Shown: positions 34,675-44,539, counted from the stretch's first letter. The stretch: DNA of 64,000 nt from Candidatus Gastranaerophilales bacterium (GCA_947626225.1 CANQRH010000002.1:234905-298904); one strand, 5' to 3'. Notes: generated by a model from the letters alone, not told the origin. Numbers and translations: made by a program.

Positions 34675-34696
34675 ATGGTATCATGCAAGATACCAT
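34675..34696. promoter_or_regulatory. Toxin-antitoxin operator
   Basis: ATGGTATC and GATACCAT, an exact 8-bp inverted repeat with a 6-base spacer, just upstream of the toxin start. A TACCATGGTA palindrome overlaps its left arm. Confidence 0.6.
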
Positions 34697-34718
34697 TTGT
34701 CAACCGGAGTTATGAATT

Positions 34719-34958
34719 TCAAGCCCTGTCAATATCTTTGACGAGTTCTTCCAATTTTATGTTTAAGGCCTTAGCGATTTTGTAAAGAGTAATGATTGTG
34801 CATGATTTCTCGGCACGCTCAATACAGCCAACAAAATTCCGTGCGGAATTAATTTTAAACGCAAGTTCCTCCTGCGAAATATTCATGGCATTACGGAATT
34901 TTCTGATATTATTGCCAAGATTTTTAAGTATTTTTTGTTTATCGATGTCTTGACACAT
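34719..34958 (-). CDS. Xre-family HTH transcriptional regulator
   Basis: 79 residues, essentially one HTH_XRE domain: LGNNIRKFRNAMNISQEELAFKINSARNFVGCIERAE, then TLYKIAKALNIKLEELV. A single-domain DNA-binding repressor is the likely role. Its start lies at the edge of palindrome 34958-34974, directly after its own -10 (TATAAT, minus strand 34976-34981). It is divergent from a prepilin gene at 35022, and the two promoters overlap at the palindromes, so it likely represses itself and the pilin, and possibly thyX. Confidence 0.88.
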   Translation of the reverse strand: MCQDIDKQKILKNLGNNIRKFRNAMNISQEELAFKINSARNFVGCIERAEKSCTIITLYKIAKALNIKLEELVKDIDRA

Positions 34959-34978
34959 ACCACCTATTGTGGTACATT
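34950..34978 (+). promoter_or_regulatory. Pilin promoter (35022 gene)
   Basis: TTGACA (34950-34955), 17-base spacer, TACATT (34973-34978). The spacer contains operator 1. The divergent minus-strand -10 for the Xre gene lies at 34976-34981. Confidence 0.55.
34958..34974. promoter_or_regulatory. Xre operator 1
   Basis: TACCAC-CTATT-GTGGTA, a 6-bp inverted repeat; contains TACCACCTAT, the same half-site as operator 2 and the thyX site. Confidence 0.6.
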
Positions 34979-34994
34979 ATAAGCGTGTTAACTA

Positions 34995-35008
34995 CCACCT
35001 ATAGGTGG
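34995..35008. promoter_or_regulatory. Xre operator 2
   Basis: CCACCTATAGGTGG, a perfect 14-bp palindrome between the predicted pilin transcription start and its Shine-Dalgarno site. Confidence 0.65.
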
Positions 35009-35021
35009 CGAAAGGAGGAAT

Positions 35022-35717
35022 ATGAAAGACAGAGCTTTTACATTAGCCGAAGTATTAATTACTCTCGCCATCATCGGCGTTGTGGCGGCGATGACAATGC
35101 CGGTGCTTATAAATAAATATCAGGGAAGAGTTGCAGTAACTAAAGTTAAAAAGATTTATTCCGTATTAAATCAAGCGGTAAAACTTGCCGAAGTAGATAA
35201 CGGAGCGGTAAATTCGTGGAATTTGCCATTATATACAAATGGCGGAAGTCAAAAATTGTACGGTTATTTAAAACCATATTTAAGAGTAGCAAAAGAATGT
35301 GTTGAAGATAATTCGGGTAATTGTCTTGATACAAATTCAAATTATTATTATTTAAACGGAAGTGAATGGACTGCTCCAAACAGTGACTATGGCAGTAAAA
35401 ATTACGTAAGAATTATTCTTTCAGATGGTGCTTTGTTGTGGTTTAGGACAAACTCACGTACCGCGGGCTGTAATGAAACAAATGCCAGTCGTACATTATC
35501 AAATATTTGCGGTCAGTTTTGGCTTGATACAAACGGCAGTGTAAAACCAAACACATACGGAAAAGATATTTTTTCGTGGTTTCTTATATATGACAAGGAT
35601 TTTGCTTTCAAACAGGGAGCAGATAATTGTTATTTAGATGATGATGGTACCAGTTGTTCAAATTGGATTTTAGAGCATGACAACACGAATTATCCCAAAA
35701 CTAAGCAGTCAAAGTAA
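35022..35717 (+). CDS. Type IV prepilin-like protein, Xre-linked
   Basis: 231 residues with a strong AAAGGAGG site. Leader MKDRA, then FTLAEVLITLAIIGVVAAM: prepilin signal with an A/F cleavage and Glu at +5. The globular part is Tyr/Asn-rich (LDTNSNYYYLNGSEW) with several Cys and the motif DTNG...PN.YGKDIF shared with the two prepilins at 0.5-1.8 kb. It lies divergent from the Xre gene behind two palindromic operators, so expression is probably switched. Its end overlaps the Snf2 helicase gene by 17 bases, tail to tail. Confidence 0.85.
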   Translation: MKDRAFTLAEVLITLAIIGVVAAMTMPVLINKYQGRVAVTKVKKIYSVLNQAVKLAEVDNGAVNSWNLPLYTNGGSQKLYGYLKPYLRVAKECVEDNSGNCLDTNSNYYYLNGSEWTAPNSDYGSKNYVRIILSDGALLWFRTNSRTAGCNETNASRTLSNICGQFWLDTNGSVKPNTYGKDIFSWFLIYDKDFAFKQGADNCYLDDDGTSCSNWILEHDNTNYPKTKQSK

Positions 35718-38673
35718 ATATCTGGTAAATTTCTTCGTCTGACAGTTCCGTAATAATCTTTTCACCTTCGTAGACGGCCAAATCCGCAAGCTCTTTTTTG
35801 GATTTCAGCATCTCATCGATTTTTTCTTCAAAAGTTCCGAGGGTAATCATTCTGTGAACCATTACGTTTTTATCCTGACCGATACGGTAAGTTCTGTCGG
35901 TTGCCTGATCTTCAACCGCAGGATTCCACCACAAATCATAGTGAATAACGTTTGTTGCACTTGTCAGGTTCAATCCCGTTCCGCCGGCTTTCAATGATAA
36001 AACCATTATTTTGAAATCATCAGCATTTTGGAATTTATTAATAACATCTTCACGCTGAGGAACGGAAAGAGAACCGTGGAAGAACAAAGGCTCGGTATTG
36101 CATTCTTCGGCAATAATCCTGCATAAGATTTCGCCCATTTCTTTATATTGCGTAAAGATAAGAGTTTTTTCACCGTTATCAAGAATACTTTGCACGGTGG
36201 AAATACATTTTTCCATCTTTCCGGACATATCTTTACTCATCTCTCCGCCCTTTAAGAACTGATAAGGATGATTACATATTTGTTTAAGTGCGGTAATAAG
36301 TTTGAATATATTTCCGCGTCTGTTAATACCCGTAAATCCCGAAATTTTATCCATCATCTCATTAAGAGTTTTTTCATAAAGCACGGCTTGAGATTTTGAC
36401 AGATAACAGTAATCGTTAATAACCATTTTTTCGGGCAAATCAGTAATTACGTTTTTATCGGTTTTTAACCTTCTTAATACAAAAGGAGAAACGGACATTT
36501 TTAGTTTTGCGGCACGTGAATTTTCTTTAAACCGCTCAATCGGTATAGCGTAACTCTTTTGAAATTCCCGCAACGAACCCAAATAACCTTGATTTATAAA
36601 GTCAAATATTGACCATAATTCCGTTAATCTGTTTTCTACCGGAGTACCTGTCATTGCAATTTTGATAGCTGATTTAAGCGTCTTGACCGCAAGAGTTTGG
36701 GCAGTATCAGGATTTTTGATATTTTGGGCTTCATCAATAATTATCATGCCCCATTCGTTTTTCTTTAATTCTTCGACATCAATCCTCATAATCGCATAAG
36801 TCGTAAGAATAATATCATGTTTTAAATCAAGCCAACGTTCGGCACCGTGATAGATAACAGCATCAAGTGTCGGCGCAAACATCTGCAATTCTTTCATCCA
36901 GTTACCAATCAGAGTTGTCGGGCAAACAACAAGAACGGGTTTATCCAGCTTGTTTTCTTCTTTTAACTTCAATATAAGACTTATTACCTGAATAGTTTTG
37001 CCGAGTCCCATATCATCTGCCATACAAGCGCCAAAACCTTTTGAAACATTTGTCCATAGCCATTTTAATCCTGTTTGCTGATAAGGTCTGAGTTCACCGT
37101 TAAGAGCTTCCGGCGGAGTAACATCAACAGGTTTGTTAAAGTCCTGAATAACCCTTGCGAAAGCATCATCGTAATCAAAATCATACTGGTTTATCTGACC
37201 GGACATCGCGGCATGAATAAGTTCCATTCTGGACATGGATTTGTAATCGGCTTTTGCAATTTGTTCAAAGATTTTTCCGGTATCTTCCTTATCTATAAGT
37301 ACATATTTATTTTTATATTTTATAAGTCCGTTTTGTCCTTCAATTAATTTATTAAACTCATCCACGGAAATTTTTTCGTTGCCGATTGCAATTTCGTAGG
37401 TAAAGTCCAAAATATCATCAAGTGATATCTTTGACGATGACGTAGTATTGAAAATAGCGGCAAGTTCCTTTGTCCTTGAAGTTTTAACCTTAGCGTTAAT
37501 TGATGCGCGCGGAACAACAATATTTGTTAATTCTTTCGGCAGAACAACTTCAATTTGAGCCTTTTGCAGATAGTAGGCCGTTTGAGTAATAATTTTATAA
37601 ACCTCATTAAGATTTAAGTCCAGAGCGAGTTTTTCTTCATCTTCAAACAAATCTTCAAGCTCGGGCATATATCTTATTGCATAATTCAACTGTTTTTCAA
37701 CAATTCTTGAAATATCGGAAGTATTTGCCCCGAACACTTCTTCATCAGTGTAAAGCCGATCAATCAAAACATCTTCATCGGTTTTCCTGTTTTTGATATG
37801 GACTTTCAACCTGAAAATTTCTTCATTCTCAAGCTTTGTAATTTTAAAGAAGGGTATAACATCATATTTGCCCAAATAAAGCTCATCAAACCATTGAGAA
37901 AGATTTTCCGCTACATCAAGACCTTTCATAGCGCAGCGTTGTTCCAAATCTTTTATCATATATGTTCCGGATTTTACGTCTTTAAATTTATAAGCTTTAA
38001 TCCCCAAAAATTTGTAAAGAACGTAGTTCAAGTAATTATAGATAAAATCATAAACAAAGTTTTTCGGTTTTTCGCCTTTAATGAACAGATTTTCAGGCAT
38101 ATTTTCTTCAAAAATATTGATTATTCTGGCAAGCTGATTTGAGTTTATAATCGGTTCATAAACAATTCTGAACATAGTGCCGTGTTTTTTTACCGTAGGA
38201 ATAAAATAGAGTTTTTCAATAAGCTTCATAACAAAATATGTAAGCTTATTCATATAAATGAAAGTAGGCGTCAGAGCGTCCAAGTTTACAACGTTGCCAA
38301 ACCCGCCGAAATAATCCATCACCAAATCAGGTGCCATAAAATACCCGACTTTATCGTCCAAAACTTCGGATTTAAAACGGAAAAGCGAGCCTTTTGATTT
38401 TAAATAATATTGGAAATTATTTGTCGGAGTAATAAAAAACGTCAATTTATCATTTGTATTTACAAGATAAAAATCCGTATTTCTGGCCGGTGAATTAGGA
38501 CTCAGAAATATACCGGCAAATTCATCTTCCACGGTTTGATATATCAAGCTCAAAGTATAACGGAAATCTTTATTCTTAAACCCCTCCGGATTTTCCGAAA
38601 GGTTAAAAAATAATTCGTCCACGTCATTTTTTTTGAATGAAAAATCTATATCAATATTTTTTATATCCGTCAT
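35701..38673 (-). CDS. SNF2-family helicase
   Basis: 990 residues. An N-terminal region of about 520 residues is followed by the SNF2 core: Walker A DDMGLGKTIQVISL (about 555-570), II DEAQNIKN, III MTGTPVENRLTELW, and the C-lobe with KTLIFTQYKEM, LSLKAGGTGLNLTSA, and motif VI DQATDRTYRIGQ. These ATPases remodel protein-DNA complexes; bacterial members include RapA and restriction-linked ones. Here no restriction or methylase genes adjoin. AAGGAA precedes the ATG. gpmI lies directly upstream, nine bases away, so they may share a transcript. Confidence 0.9.
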   Translation of the reverse strand: MTDIKNIDIDFSFKKNDVDELFFNLSENPEGFKNKDFRYTLSLIYQTVEDEFAGIFLSPNSPARNTDFYLVNTNDKLTFFITPTNNFQYYLKSKGSLFRFKSEVLDDKVGYFMAPDLVMDYFGGFGNVVNLDALTPTFIYMNKLTYFVMKLIEKLYFIPTVKKHGTMFRIVYEPIINSNQLARIINIFEENMPENLFIKGEKPKNFVYDFIYNYLNYVLYKFLGIKAYKFKDVKSGTYMIKDLEQRCAMKGLDVAENLSQWFDELYLGKYDVIPFFKITKLENEEIFRLKVHIKNRKTDEDVLIDRLYTDEEVFGANTSDISRIVEKQLNYAIRYMPELEDLFEDEEKLALDLNLNEVYKIITQTAYYLQKAQIEVVLPKELTNIVVPRASINAKVKTSRTKELAAIFNTTSSSKISLDDILDFTYEIAIGNEKISVDEFNKLIEGQNGLIKYKNKYVLIDKEDTGKIFEQIAKADYKSMSRMELIHAAMSGQINQYDFDYDDAFARVIQDFNKPVDVTPPEALNGELRPYQQTGLKWLWTNVSKGFGACMADDMGLGKTIQVISLILKLKEENKLDKPVLVVCPTTLIGNWMKELQMFAPTLDAVIYHGAERWLDLKHDIILTTYAIMRIDVEELKKNEWGMIIIDEAQNIKNPDTAQTLAVKTLKSAIKIAMTGTPVENRLTELWSIFDFINQGYLGSLREFQKSYAIPIERFKENSRAAKLKMSVSPFVLRRLKTDKNVITDLPEKMVINDYCYLSKSQAVLYEKTLNEMMDKISGFTGINRRGNIFKLITALKQICNHPYQFLKGGEMSKDMSGKMEKCISTVQSILDNGEKTLIFTQYKEMGEILCRIIAEECNTEPLFFHGSLSVPQREDVINKFQNADDFKIMVLSLKAGGTGLNLTSATNVIHYDLWWNPAVEDQATDRTYRIGQDKNVMVHRMITLGTFEEKIDEMLKSKKELADLAVYEGEKIITELSDEEIYQIFTLTA

Positions 38674-38681
38674 AAATTTCC

Positions 38682-40211
38682 TTATTTTTTAATAAGTGAA
38701 CCGCAGCTCATTTCCGCGGGGATTTCAATATTCATTAAATCAAGTACCGTAGGAGCTATATTACATAAAGCACCTTCCGATTTTAATTCAATATTTTCCG
38801 GTGCATTAATCATAACAAACGGAACTTCATTTGTTGTATGAGCGGTTTGAGGTTTGCCTGTTTCGGAATTCAGCATAACTTCAGAATTTCCGTGATCTGC
38901 GGTTAAAAGCATAATAACGTTATTTTTCTTACATTCGTCCGCAATTTTTCCCACACACTCATCAACCGTATGACAAGCTTTAACAGCGGCATCTAAAACT
39001 CCTGTATGTCCTACCATATCAGGATTAGCAAAGTTTACGAGAACAAATCCGTAATCCGGATTGTCAACAGCCTTAATAACATTATCGCAAACTTCATAAG
39101 CACTCATTTCAGGCTGCAAATCATAAGTCGCAACTTTAGGCGATGCAACAAGCACTCTTGTTTCATCGGGCTGAGGTTCTTCAACCCCGCCGTTAAAGAA
39201 GAACGTAACGTGTGCATATTTTTCGGTTTCGGCTGTTCTGAACTGTTTTATGCCGTGAGATTGCAAAACATCTCCGAGAATATTTTCCATATGCTCTTTA
39301 CCGTAAGCAACTGGGAAATTAAATGTTTCATCATAAGATGTCATACAAACGTAATAAATATTTTTAACAACGGCCTTACGTTTGAAACCGTCAAAGTTTT
39401 CAAAATTTATTGCTCTTGTAATTTCTCTTGCTCTGTCGGGACGGAAGTTAAAGAATATAATTGCATCATTATCGTGTATTCTTGATTCTTCACCACCAAT
39501 AACCGTTGGCAGTACAAATTCATCATTATCGCCTCTTTCATAAGATGCTTTTACACCTTCAATTGCGGAACTTGCCTTTTCGCCTTCGCCTAAAAGCAAG
39601 GCGTTATAACCCTTTTCAACACGTTCCCAACGATTATCCCTGTCCATAATATAATATCTGCCCACAATTGTTGCAACAGGAGGAAGATTATATTTTTTCA
39701 ATTCATTTTCAACTTTCTCCAAAAATGTGCAGGCACTCTGAGGGGGAGTATCACGGCCGTCTAAAAATGCATGGACATAGAATTTTTTAATTCCCTGTTC
39801 CGCCGCAAACTTAATCAAAGCAAGTATATGTTCAAGAGAGGAATGAACACCGCCCGTTGAGACAAGTCCGTAAATATGCAGCGCTGAATTGTATTTTTTT
39901 ACATGTTCCGCGGCATTGAGGAACTTTTCGTTCTTAAAGAACGAGCAGTCTTTAATTGCATTATTTATTCTGGACAAATCCTGATAAACAATTCTTCCCG
40001 CGCCGAGATTTAAATGTCCGACTTCGCTGTTTCCCATCTGTCCTGCAGGGAGTCCGACATATTCGCCGTCTGCGTGAAGCTTTATGAATTTGCCTTCTTT
40101 TTCAAGTCTTTCAAGATTTTCGGGTTTTGAAAGCAATGTTGCATCGTATTCGGGGTGATTTTTGCTTATTCCCCAACCGTCCATAATACATAGTAATACT
40201 CTTTGTGTCAT
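38682..40211 (-). CDS. gpmI: 2,3-bisphosphoglycerate-independent phosphoglycerate mutase
   Basis: 509 residues, standard length. CIMDGWGIS carries the metal-binding Asp; the catalytic Ser lies in GQMGNSEVGHLNLG; other landmarks are HAFLDGRDTPPQSA, FNFRPDRAREIT, VNFANPDMVGHTG and LLTADHGNSEVM. It interconverts 3- and 2-phosphoglycerate with Mn2+ in glycolysis. AAGGGAA precedes the ATG at 40211. The Snf2 helicase follows after eight bases. Confidence 0.97.
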   Translation of the reverse strand: MTQRVLLCIMDGWGISKNHPEYDATLLSKPENLERLEKEGKFIKLHADGEYVGLPAGQMGNSEVGHLNLGAGRIVYQDLSRINNAIKDCSFFKNEKFLNAAEHVKKYNSALHIYGLVSTGGVHSSLEHILALIKFAAEQGIKKFYVHAFLDGRDTPPQSACTFLEKVENELKKYNLPPVATIVGRYYIMDRDNRWERVEKGYNALLLGEGEKASSAIEGVKASYERGDNDEFVLPTVIGGEESRIHDNDAIIFFNFRPDRAREITRAINFENFDGFKRKAVVKNIYYVCMTSYDETFNFPVAYGKEHMENILGDVLQSHGIKQFRTAETEKYAHVTFFFNGGVEEPQPDETRVLVASPKVATYDLQPEMSAYEVCDNVIKAVDNPDYGFVLVNFANPDMVGHTGVLDAAVKACHTVDECVGKIADECKKNNVIMLLTADHGNSEVMLNSETGKPQTAHTTNEVPFVMINAPENIELKSEGALCNIAPTVLDLMNIEIPAEMSCGSLIKK

Positions 40212-40325
40212 AATTTTCCCTTCTTTATCAAATTAGATAAATTTTAACAGGAACATAAATTAATTACAAGATAGGATTAAATTTGTATATGAAACATTAC
40301 GGGAGAATTGAGAATTTAATTAATA

Positions 40326-41873
40326 TTAAACATTAACCTTATCTTTTATTCTTTTTGTTTTAATCTTTTCTTCAAGTCTTTTCTGTTTGTAGCCGTATCC
40401 CGCGTATATTGCAAAACCTATTAAAAGCCATAGCGGAAAATACAAAGACGAAGTTGTTAAAAATTTCATCGAATAAACCATAAGTCCGCCGCAGGTAACA
40501 ATTCCCAGTATCGGGAAGACGGGCGAAAACGGAACTTTAAACGGCCGCGGGCGGTTAGGTTCGGTCTTTCTGAGTATTAAAACCGCAATACAAATAATTA
40601 TAAATGAAGTAAATGTCCCAAAATTGCATAACTCGGCAGAAATATTCAAATCCATAAACAGCGCACATAAAATTACCGCTAATCCTGAAATCCACGTCAA
40701 AACATGTGGAGTTCTGTATTTTTTATGGATTAATCTCAAGGATTTCGGCAAAAATCTGTCCCTGCTCATGGCGTATAATATTCTTGTCGTTCCCAGTTGA
40801 TAAATAAGCAGAACAGATGTCAAAGCGCACAAAGCACCGACAGAAATTAACCCGGCGAACCAATCTTTACCGATAGCCCTCATTGCATGCGCAATCGGAG
40901 CTTGAATATCAATCTGTCCGAGAGGAACATTTCCGGTCAACACCAGTGCAACACATATATACAAAACCGTACAGATAATTAAAGTTCCGAGTATTGCAAC
41001 AGGCAAATCTCTCTGCGGATTTTCGGTTTCTTCGGCAGTAGTTGAAATGGCATCAAATCCGATATATGCAAAAAAGATTAAGAATGCGCCCATAAACACG
41101 CCTTCAAACCCGTTCGGCGCAAAAGGAACCCAGTTTTCAGGCTTGACATAAAATGCTCCGACAACAATAAATGAAATTATCATAAACATATTCACGCCGA
41201 CCATTACACTTGCAAATCTGGTAGATTCTTTAACCCCTTTAATTAAAAGTATGGTAAGCAAAAATACGATTACCATAGCCGGTAAATTGACGGCAAAAGG
41301 AATTTTGTCAAATAAATAAGGCATTTGAGAATGCGGATCAAGCCCGAACTTGTGGCAGTACGATAACATATAACGATAGTCGGTTCTTAGCCATAACGGA
41401 AATGATACGACAAAATCAGGCAAAATATGTTTAAATCCTTTTAACAGCTGAACAAAATACCCCGTCCACGCACAAGCAACGGTAATATTTCCGATTGCGT
41501 ATTCAAGCATTAAAATCCAGCCTACCATCCAGGCCATAAATTCACCCATTGTAGCGTAAGTATAAGTATAAGCGCTTCCGGCAACCGGTATCATTGCGGC
41601 AATTTCACTGTAACAGAGTGCAGAAAAGACACACGCAACGGCAGCCAAAACCATGGAAATAATTATTGCGGGGCCTGCACCGGCACTTTCCGGTCCGCCT
41701 TGAATAGCGGTTCCTATAATTGTGAAAATTCCCGTTCCGACAACCGCACCGATTCCGAGTACAATCAAGTCAAAAACATTCAATGTCTTTTTTAATTCTG
41801 ACTTTTTACCCACAGCTATAAGTTCATCGGGGCTTTTTTTCTTTAAAGCGTTAATTATTACGGTCTTAATCAT
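40326..41873 (-). CDS. APC-family amino acid permease (copy 2)
   Basis: 515 residues with about 12 membrane helices. The first helix carries GIGAVVGTGIFTIIG, the unwound substrate-binding motif of APC transporters; also present are SALCYSEIAAMIPVAGSAYTY and FFAYIGFDAISTTAEETENPQRDLP. Substrate is not deducible; cationic or neutral amino acids are typical of this CAT-like subgroup. It overlaps the preceding paralogue by four bases (ATGA), so they are co-translated. The pair is a tandem duplication with sequence now clearly diverged in the loops. Confidence 0.92.
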   Translation of the reverse strand: MIKTVIINALKKKSPDELIAVGKKSELKKTLNVFDLIVLGIGAVVGTGIFTIIGTAIQGGPESAGAGPAIIISMVLAAVACVFSALCYSEIAAMIPVAGSAYTYTYATMGEFMAWMVGWILMLEYAIGNITVACAWTGYFVQLLKGFKHILPDFVVSFPLWLRTDYRYMLSYCHKFGLDPHSQMPYLFDKIPFAVNLPAMVIVFLLTILLIKGVKESTRFASVMVGVNMFMIISFIVVGAFYVKPENWVPFAPNGFEGVFMGAFLIFFAYIGFDAISTTAEETENPQRDLPVAILGTLIICTVLYICVALVLTGNVPLGQIDIQAPIAHAMRAIGKDWFAGLISVGALCALTSVLLIYQLGTTRILYAMSRDRFLPKSLRLIHKKYRTPHVLTWISGLAVILCALFMDLNISAELCNFGTFTSFIIICIAVLILRKTEPNRPRPFKVPFSPVFPILGIVTCGGLMVYSMKFLTTSSLYFPLWLLIGFAIYAGYGYKQKRLEEKIKTKRIKDKVNV

Positions 41874-43459
41874 AATTTCATCATTTCTTGTTTTTTACGT
41901 TCTACAATTTCATTGTGTATTTTGTTTTCGTTTAATCTGTTTTTAACAAATCCGTATAACAAATATATCATGGCACCAAATCCGAGCCATACCGGAAATA
42001 ATAGTGCCGAACCCGAAGGCTGCATTGATTTGTAAATCATAAGTCCGCCGCAACAGATTATGCCGAGTATCGGAGTAACAGGCGAAAACGGAACTTTGAA
42101 AGGACGAGGTCTGTCAGGATCGGTTTTTCTTAATATCAATACCGCAACACAAACAATAATAAACGAAGTAAATGTTCCGTAATTACATAGTTCAGCCGCG
42201 ACATCAAGATTGAGAGTTAAAATACCGATAACAGCCAAAATACCGACAGTCCAAGTCAAAAGTGCGGGAGTTTTATATTTCGGATGGAGTTTTTGAAATC
42301 TCTTAGAGATAAAATGATCTCTGCTCATCGCATACAAAATTCTTGTTGCAGCCATTTCCAAAACCAAAAGCACAGAAGTCAGTCCTGCAAGTGAGCCGAT
42401 AGAAATCAGTCCTGCCGCCCAATTCATATTATAAAGCGACATACAATATGCCATCGGAGCTTTTAAGAAAGCTAAAGGGACAGCGGATGAAGTATCCTGC
42501 AATCCGGTTAATACCAGAGCAACAAGCACATAAACAATTGTTGTAATAATCAACGAACCTATAATACCGACGGGCAAATCTTTTTGCGGATTTTTGCATT
42601 CTTCTGCAGCCGTTGCCAAAGCATCAAAACCTATATATGCAAAGAATATCAAAAAAGCTCCCGCAAAAATTCCTTCGGCACCGTTTACGGCAAACGGAGT
42701 CCAATTTTCCGGCTTGACAAAAAACGCACCTGCAATTACAAAAAGTGCAATTACGGCAAGTTTTATAAATACCATTAATCCCGCCATTTTAGCGGAATCT
42801 TTCGTACCTTTGACAAGGACGGCCGTCATTAACAGCACAATCGCAATTGCGGGAAGATTTATGCACACCGGGATACCGCATATAACGGGAAAGAATGCAT
42901 CAGGATTTTCCGACGCAATCTTTGAAGCGCTGAAAACATCATTTACAAGCCAAGCGGGCGGATGTGCAAGCCAAGCGGGCAAAATGTTTTCAAATCCCGC
43001 AAGAAATTGTACGAAATGATTTGACCACGCACATGCAACCGCAATAAATCCGATAGCATATTCAAGCATTAAAACCCATCCGACCATCCATGCGGCAAAT
43101 TCACCGAGTGTAGCAAACGTATAAGTATAAGCGCCGCCCGCAACAGGTATCATCGTAGCAAACTCCGAATAGCAAAGCGCCGAAAATATACACGCAATAG
43201 CCGCAATAACCATTGAAATCACCAAAGCAGGACCTGCACCGAGTGCCGAGCCATCGGCATTACCTGCAGCTGCAATCCCGACAACCGCAAAAATTCCGGA
43301 ACCGATAATAGCACCTATACCGAGTATAATTAAATCCCAAACCCCGAGTGTTTTTTCAAGTCCGCCGGATTCAGCCAGCATCTCATCAGGATTTTTAATT
43401 CTGGTAATAGTTTTTAAAAAATTGCGGGATAAAGTCGCACGATGAAATTTTTCTGCCAT
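41870..43459 (-). CDS. APC-family amino acid permease (copy 1)
   Basis: 529 residues, about 12 helices; GIGAIIGSGIFAVVG in helix 1, SALCYSEFATMIPVAGGAYTY and FFAYIGFDALATAAEECKNPQKDLP match the following gene. CAT-like APC fold; substrate not known. AAAGGAAA precedes the ATG. glyQ lies immediately upstream with 10 bases between, so glyQ and both permeases may form one operon. Confidence 0.92.
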   Translation of the reverse strand: MAEKFHRATLSRNFLKTITRIKNPDEMLAESGGLEKTLGVWDLIILGIGAIIGSGIFAVVGIAAAGNADGSALGAGPALVISMVIAAIACIFSALCYSEFATMIPVAGGAYTYTFATLGEFAAWMVGWVLMLEYAIGFIAVACAWSNHFVQFLAGFENILPAWLAHPPAWLVNDVFSASKIASENPDAFFPVICGIPVCINLPAIAIVLLMTAVLVKGTKDSAKMAGLMVFIKLAVIALFVIAGAFFVKPENWTPFAVNGAEGIFAGAFLIFFAYIGFDALATAAEECKNPQKDLPVGIIGSLIITTIVYVLVALVLTGLQDTSSAVPLAFLKAPMAYCMSLYNMNWAAGLISIGSLAGLTSVLLVLEMAATRILYAMSRDHFISKRFQKLHPKYKTPALLTWTVGILAVIGILTLNLDVAAELCNYGTFTSFIIVCVAVLILRKTDPDRPRPFKVPFSPVTPILGIICCGGLMIYKSMQPSGSALLFPVWLGFGAMIYLLYGFVKNRLNENKIHNEIVERKKQEMMKL

Positions 43460-43469
43460 TTATTTTCCT

Positions 43470-44342
43470 TTATTTGCAAAGAGGGAAACCCATTTCTTCT
43501 CTCTGCGCTACGTATAATCTTGCAACAGCCGAAGCCATTGTCCTTACTCTGTTTATAAAATTAATTCTCTCATCTTTGCTGATAACGCCTCTTGCATCAA
43601 GAAGGTTAAAAGTATGTGAACATTTGAGAACATAATCATAAGCGGGAAGAACAAGTTTTGCGTTAATACAATTATCAACCTCTTTTTGAAACAAATCAAA
43701 CATAGTAAAAAGAGATTTTGCATCACTTACTTCAAAGTTATATTTCGACTGTTCAATTTCGTTTTGAAGGAATATTTCACCGTATTTAAGTTCATTATTC
43801 CACATAATATCAAACACGGATTCCTTGTTTTGCAGATACATTGCAATACGTTCCAATCCGTAAGTTAACTCCAGAGCAACGGGTTTAACTTCAACCCCGC
43901 CGACCTGCTGAAAATATGTAAACTGAGTAATTTCCATACCGTCAAGCCAAACTTCCCAGCCCACACCGGCAGCACCCAGAGTCGGAGATTCCCAGTTATC
44001 TTCAACAAATCTTACATCGTGTTCTTTTAAATCAATTCCCATTGCCTCAAGACTTTTAAGATAAAGTTCCTGTGCATTATCGGGAGAAGGTTTTAAGATA
44101 ACCTGAAACTGATAATAATGTCCGAGTCTGTTCGGATTTTCGCCGTATCTTGCATCCGTGGGACGACGGCAAGGTTCAATCATTGCGGTATTCCAAGGTT
44201 CAGGCCCTAGTGAACGCAAAAATGTTGCGGGATTCATTGTAGATGCGCCTTTTTCTATATCATAAGGCTGTTGAATTATACAGCCGTAATCCGACCAAAA
44301 TTTTTGTAAATTAAAAACCAGTTCCTGAAAATTTAATGCCAT
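43470..44342 (-). CDS. glyQ: Glycyl-tRNA synthetase alpha subunit
   Basis: 290 residues. [30 protein letters not shown] ([12 protein letters not shown]), [21 protein letters not shown] ([23 protein letters not shown]) and [14 protein letters not shown] are standard motifs of the alpha subunit of the alpha2beta2 GlyRS, class II. The beta subunit (glyS) is not in the window. Possible -10 TATGGT lies six bases before the ATG; no Shine-Dalgarno site. Confidence 0.97.
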   Translation of the reverse strand: MALNFQELVFNLQKFWSDYGCIIQQPYDIEKGASTMNPATFLRSLGPEPWNTAMIEPCRRPTDARYGENPNRLGHYYQFQVILKPSPDNAQELYLKSLEAMGIDLKEHDVRFVEDNWESPTLGAAGVGWEVWLDGMEITQFTYFQQVGGVEVKPVALELTYGLERIAMYLQNKESVFDIMWNNELKYGEIFLQNEIEQSKYNFEVSDAKSLFTMFDLFQKEVDNCINAKLVLPAYDYVLKCSHTFNLLDARGVISKDERINFINRVRTMASAVARLYVAQREEMGFPLCK

Positions 44343-44527
44343 ACCGATACCATAATTGTATATAATACACTCGTTAGTTCATAATATTACGGACATAGCA
44401 AAATTGCAAATATTATGTTAAAAATGTAACAATATTAAAGTTTTGATGAAAAACGTATTTTTAACTTACAATCCTTAAATACCCGAAGCTCCCGCAAATT
44501 TTATTAGGTTAACTGCGGCTTTTTTGA

Positions 44528-44533
44528 TATAAT
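44528..44533 (+). promoter_or_regulatory. Extended -10 box abutting the 44540 start
   Basis: TGA-TATAAT followed by AAACTT and the ATG; leaderless layout. A T-run (44519-44525) precedes it. Confidence 0.5.
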
Positions 44534-44539
44534 AAACTT

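Noticed and set aside
44470..44526. Hairpin AGCTCCCGCA...TGCGGCT with a T-run as a riboswitch or attenuator
   Set aside because: The stem is short and bulged, and the next promoter lies after the T-run, so it cannot control the 44540 gene; it is at most a weak terminator.
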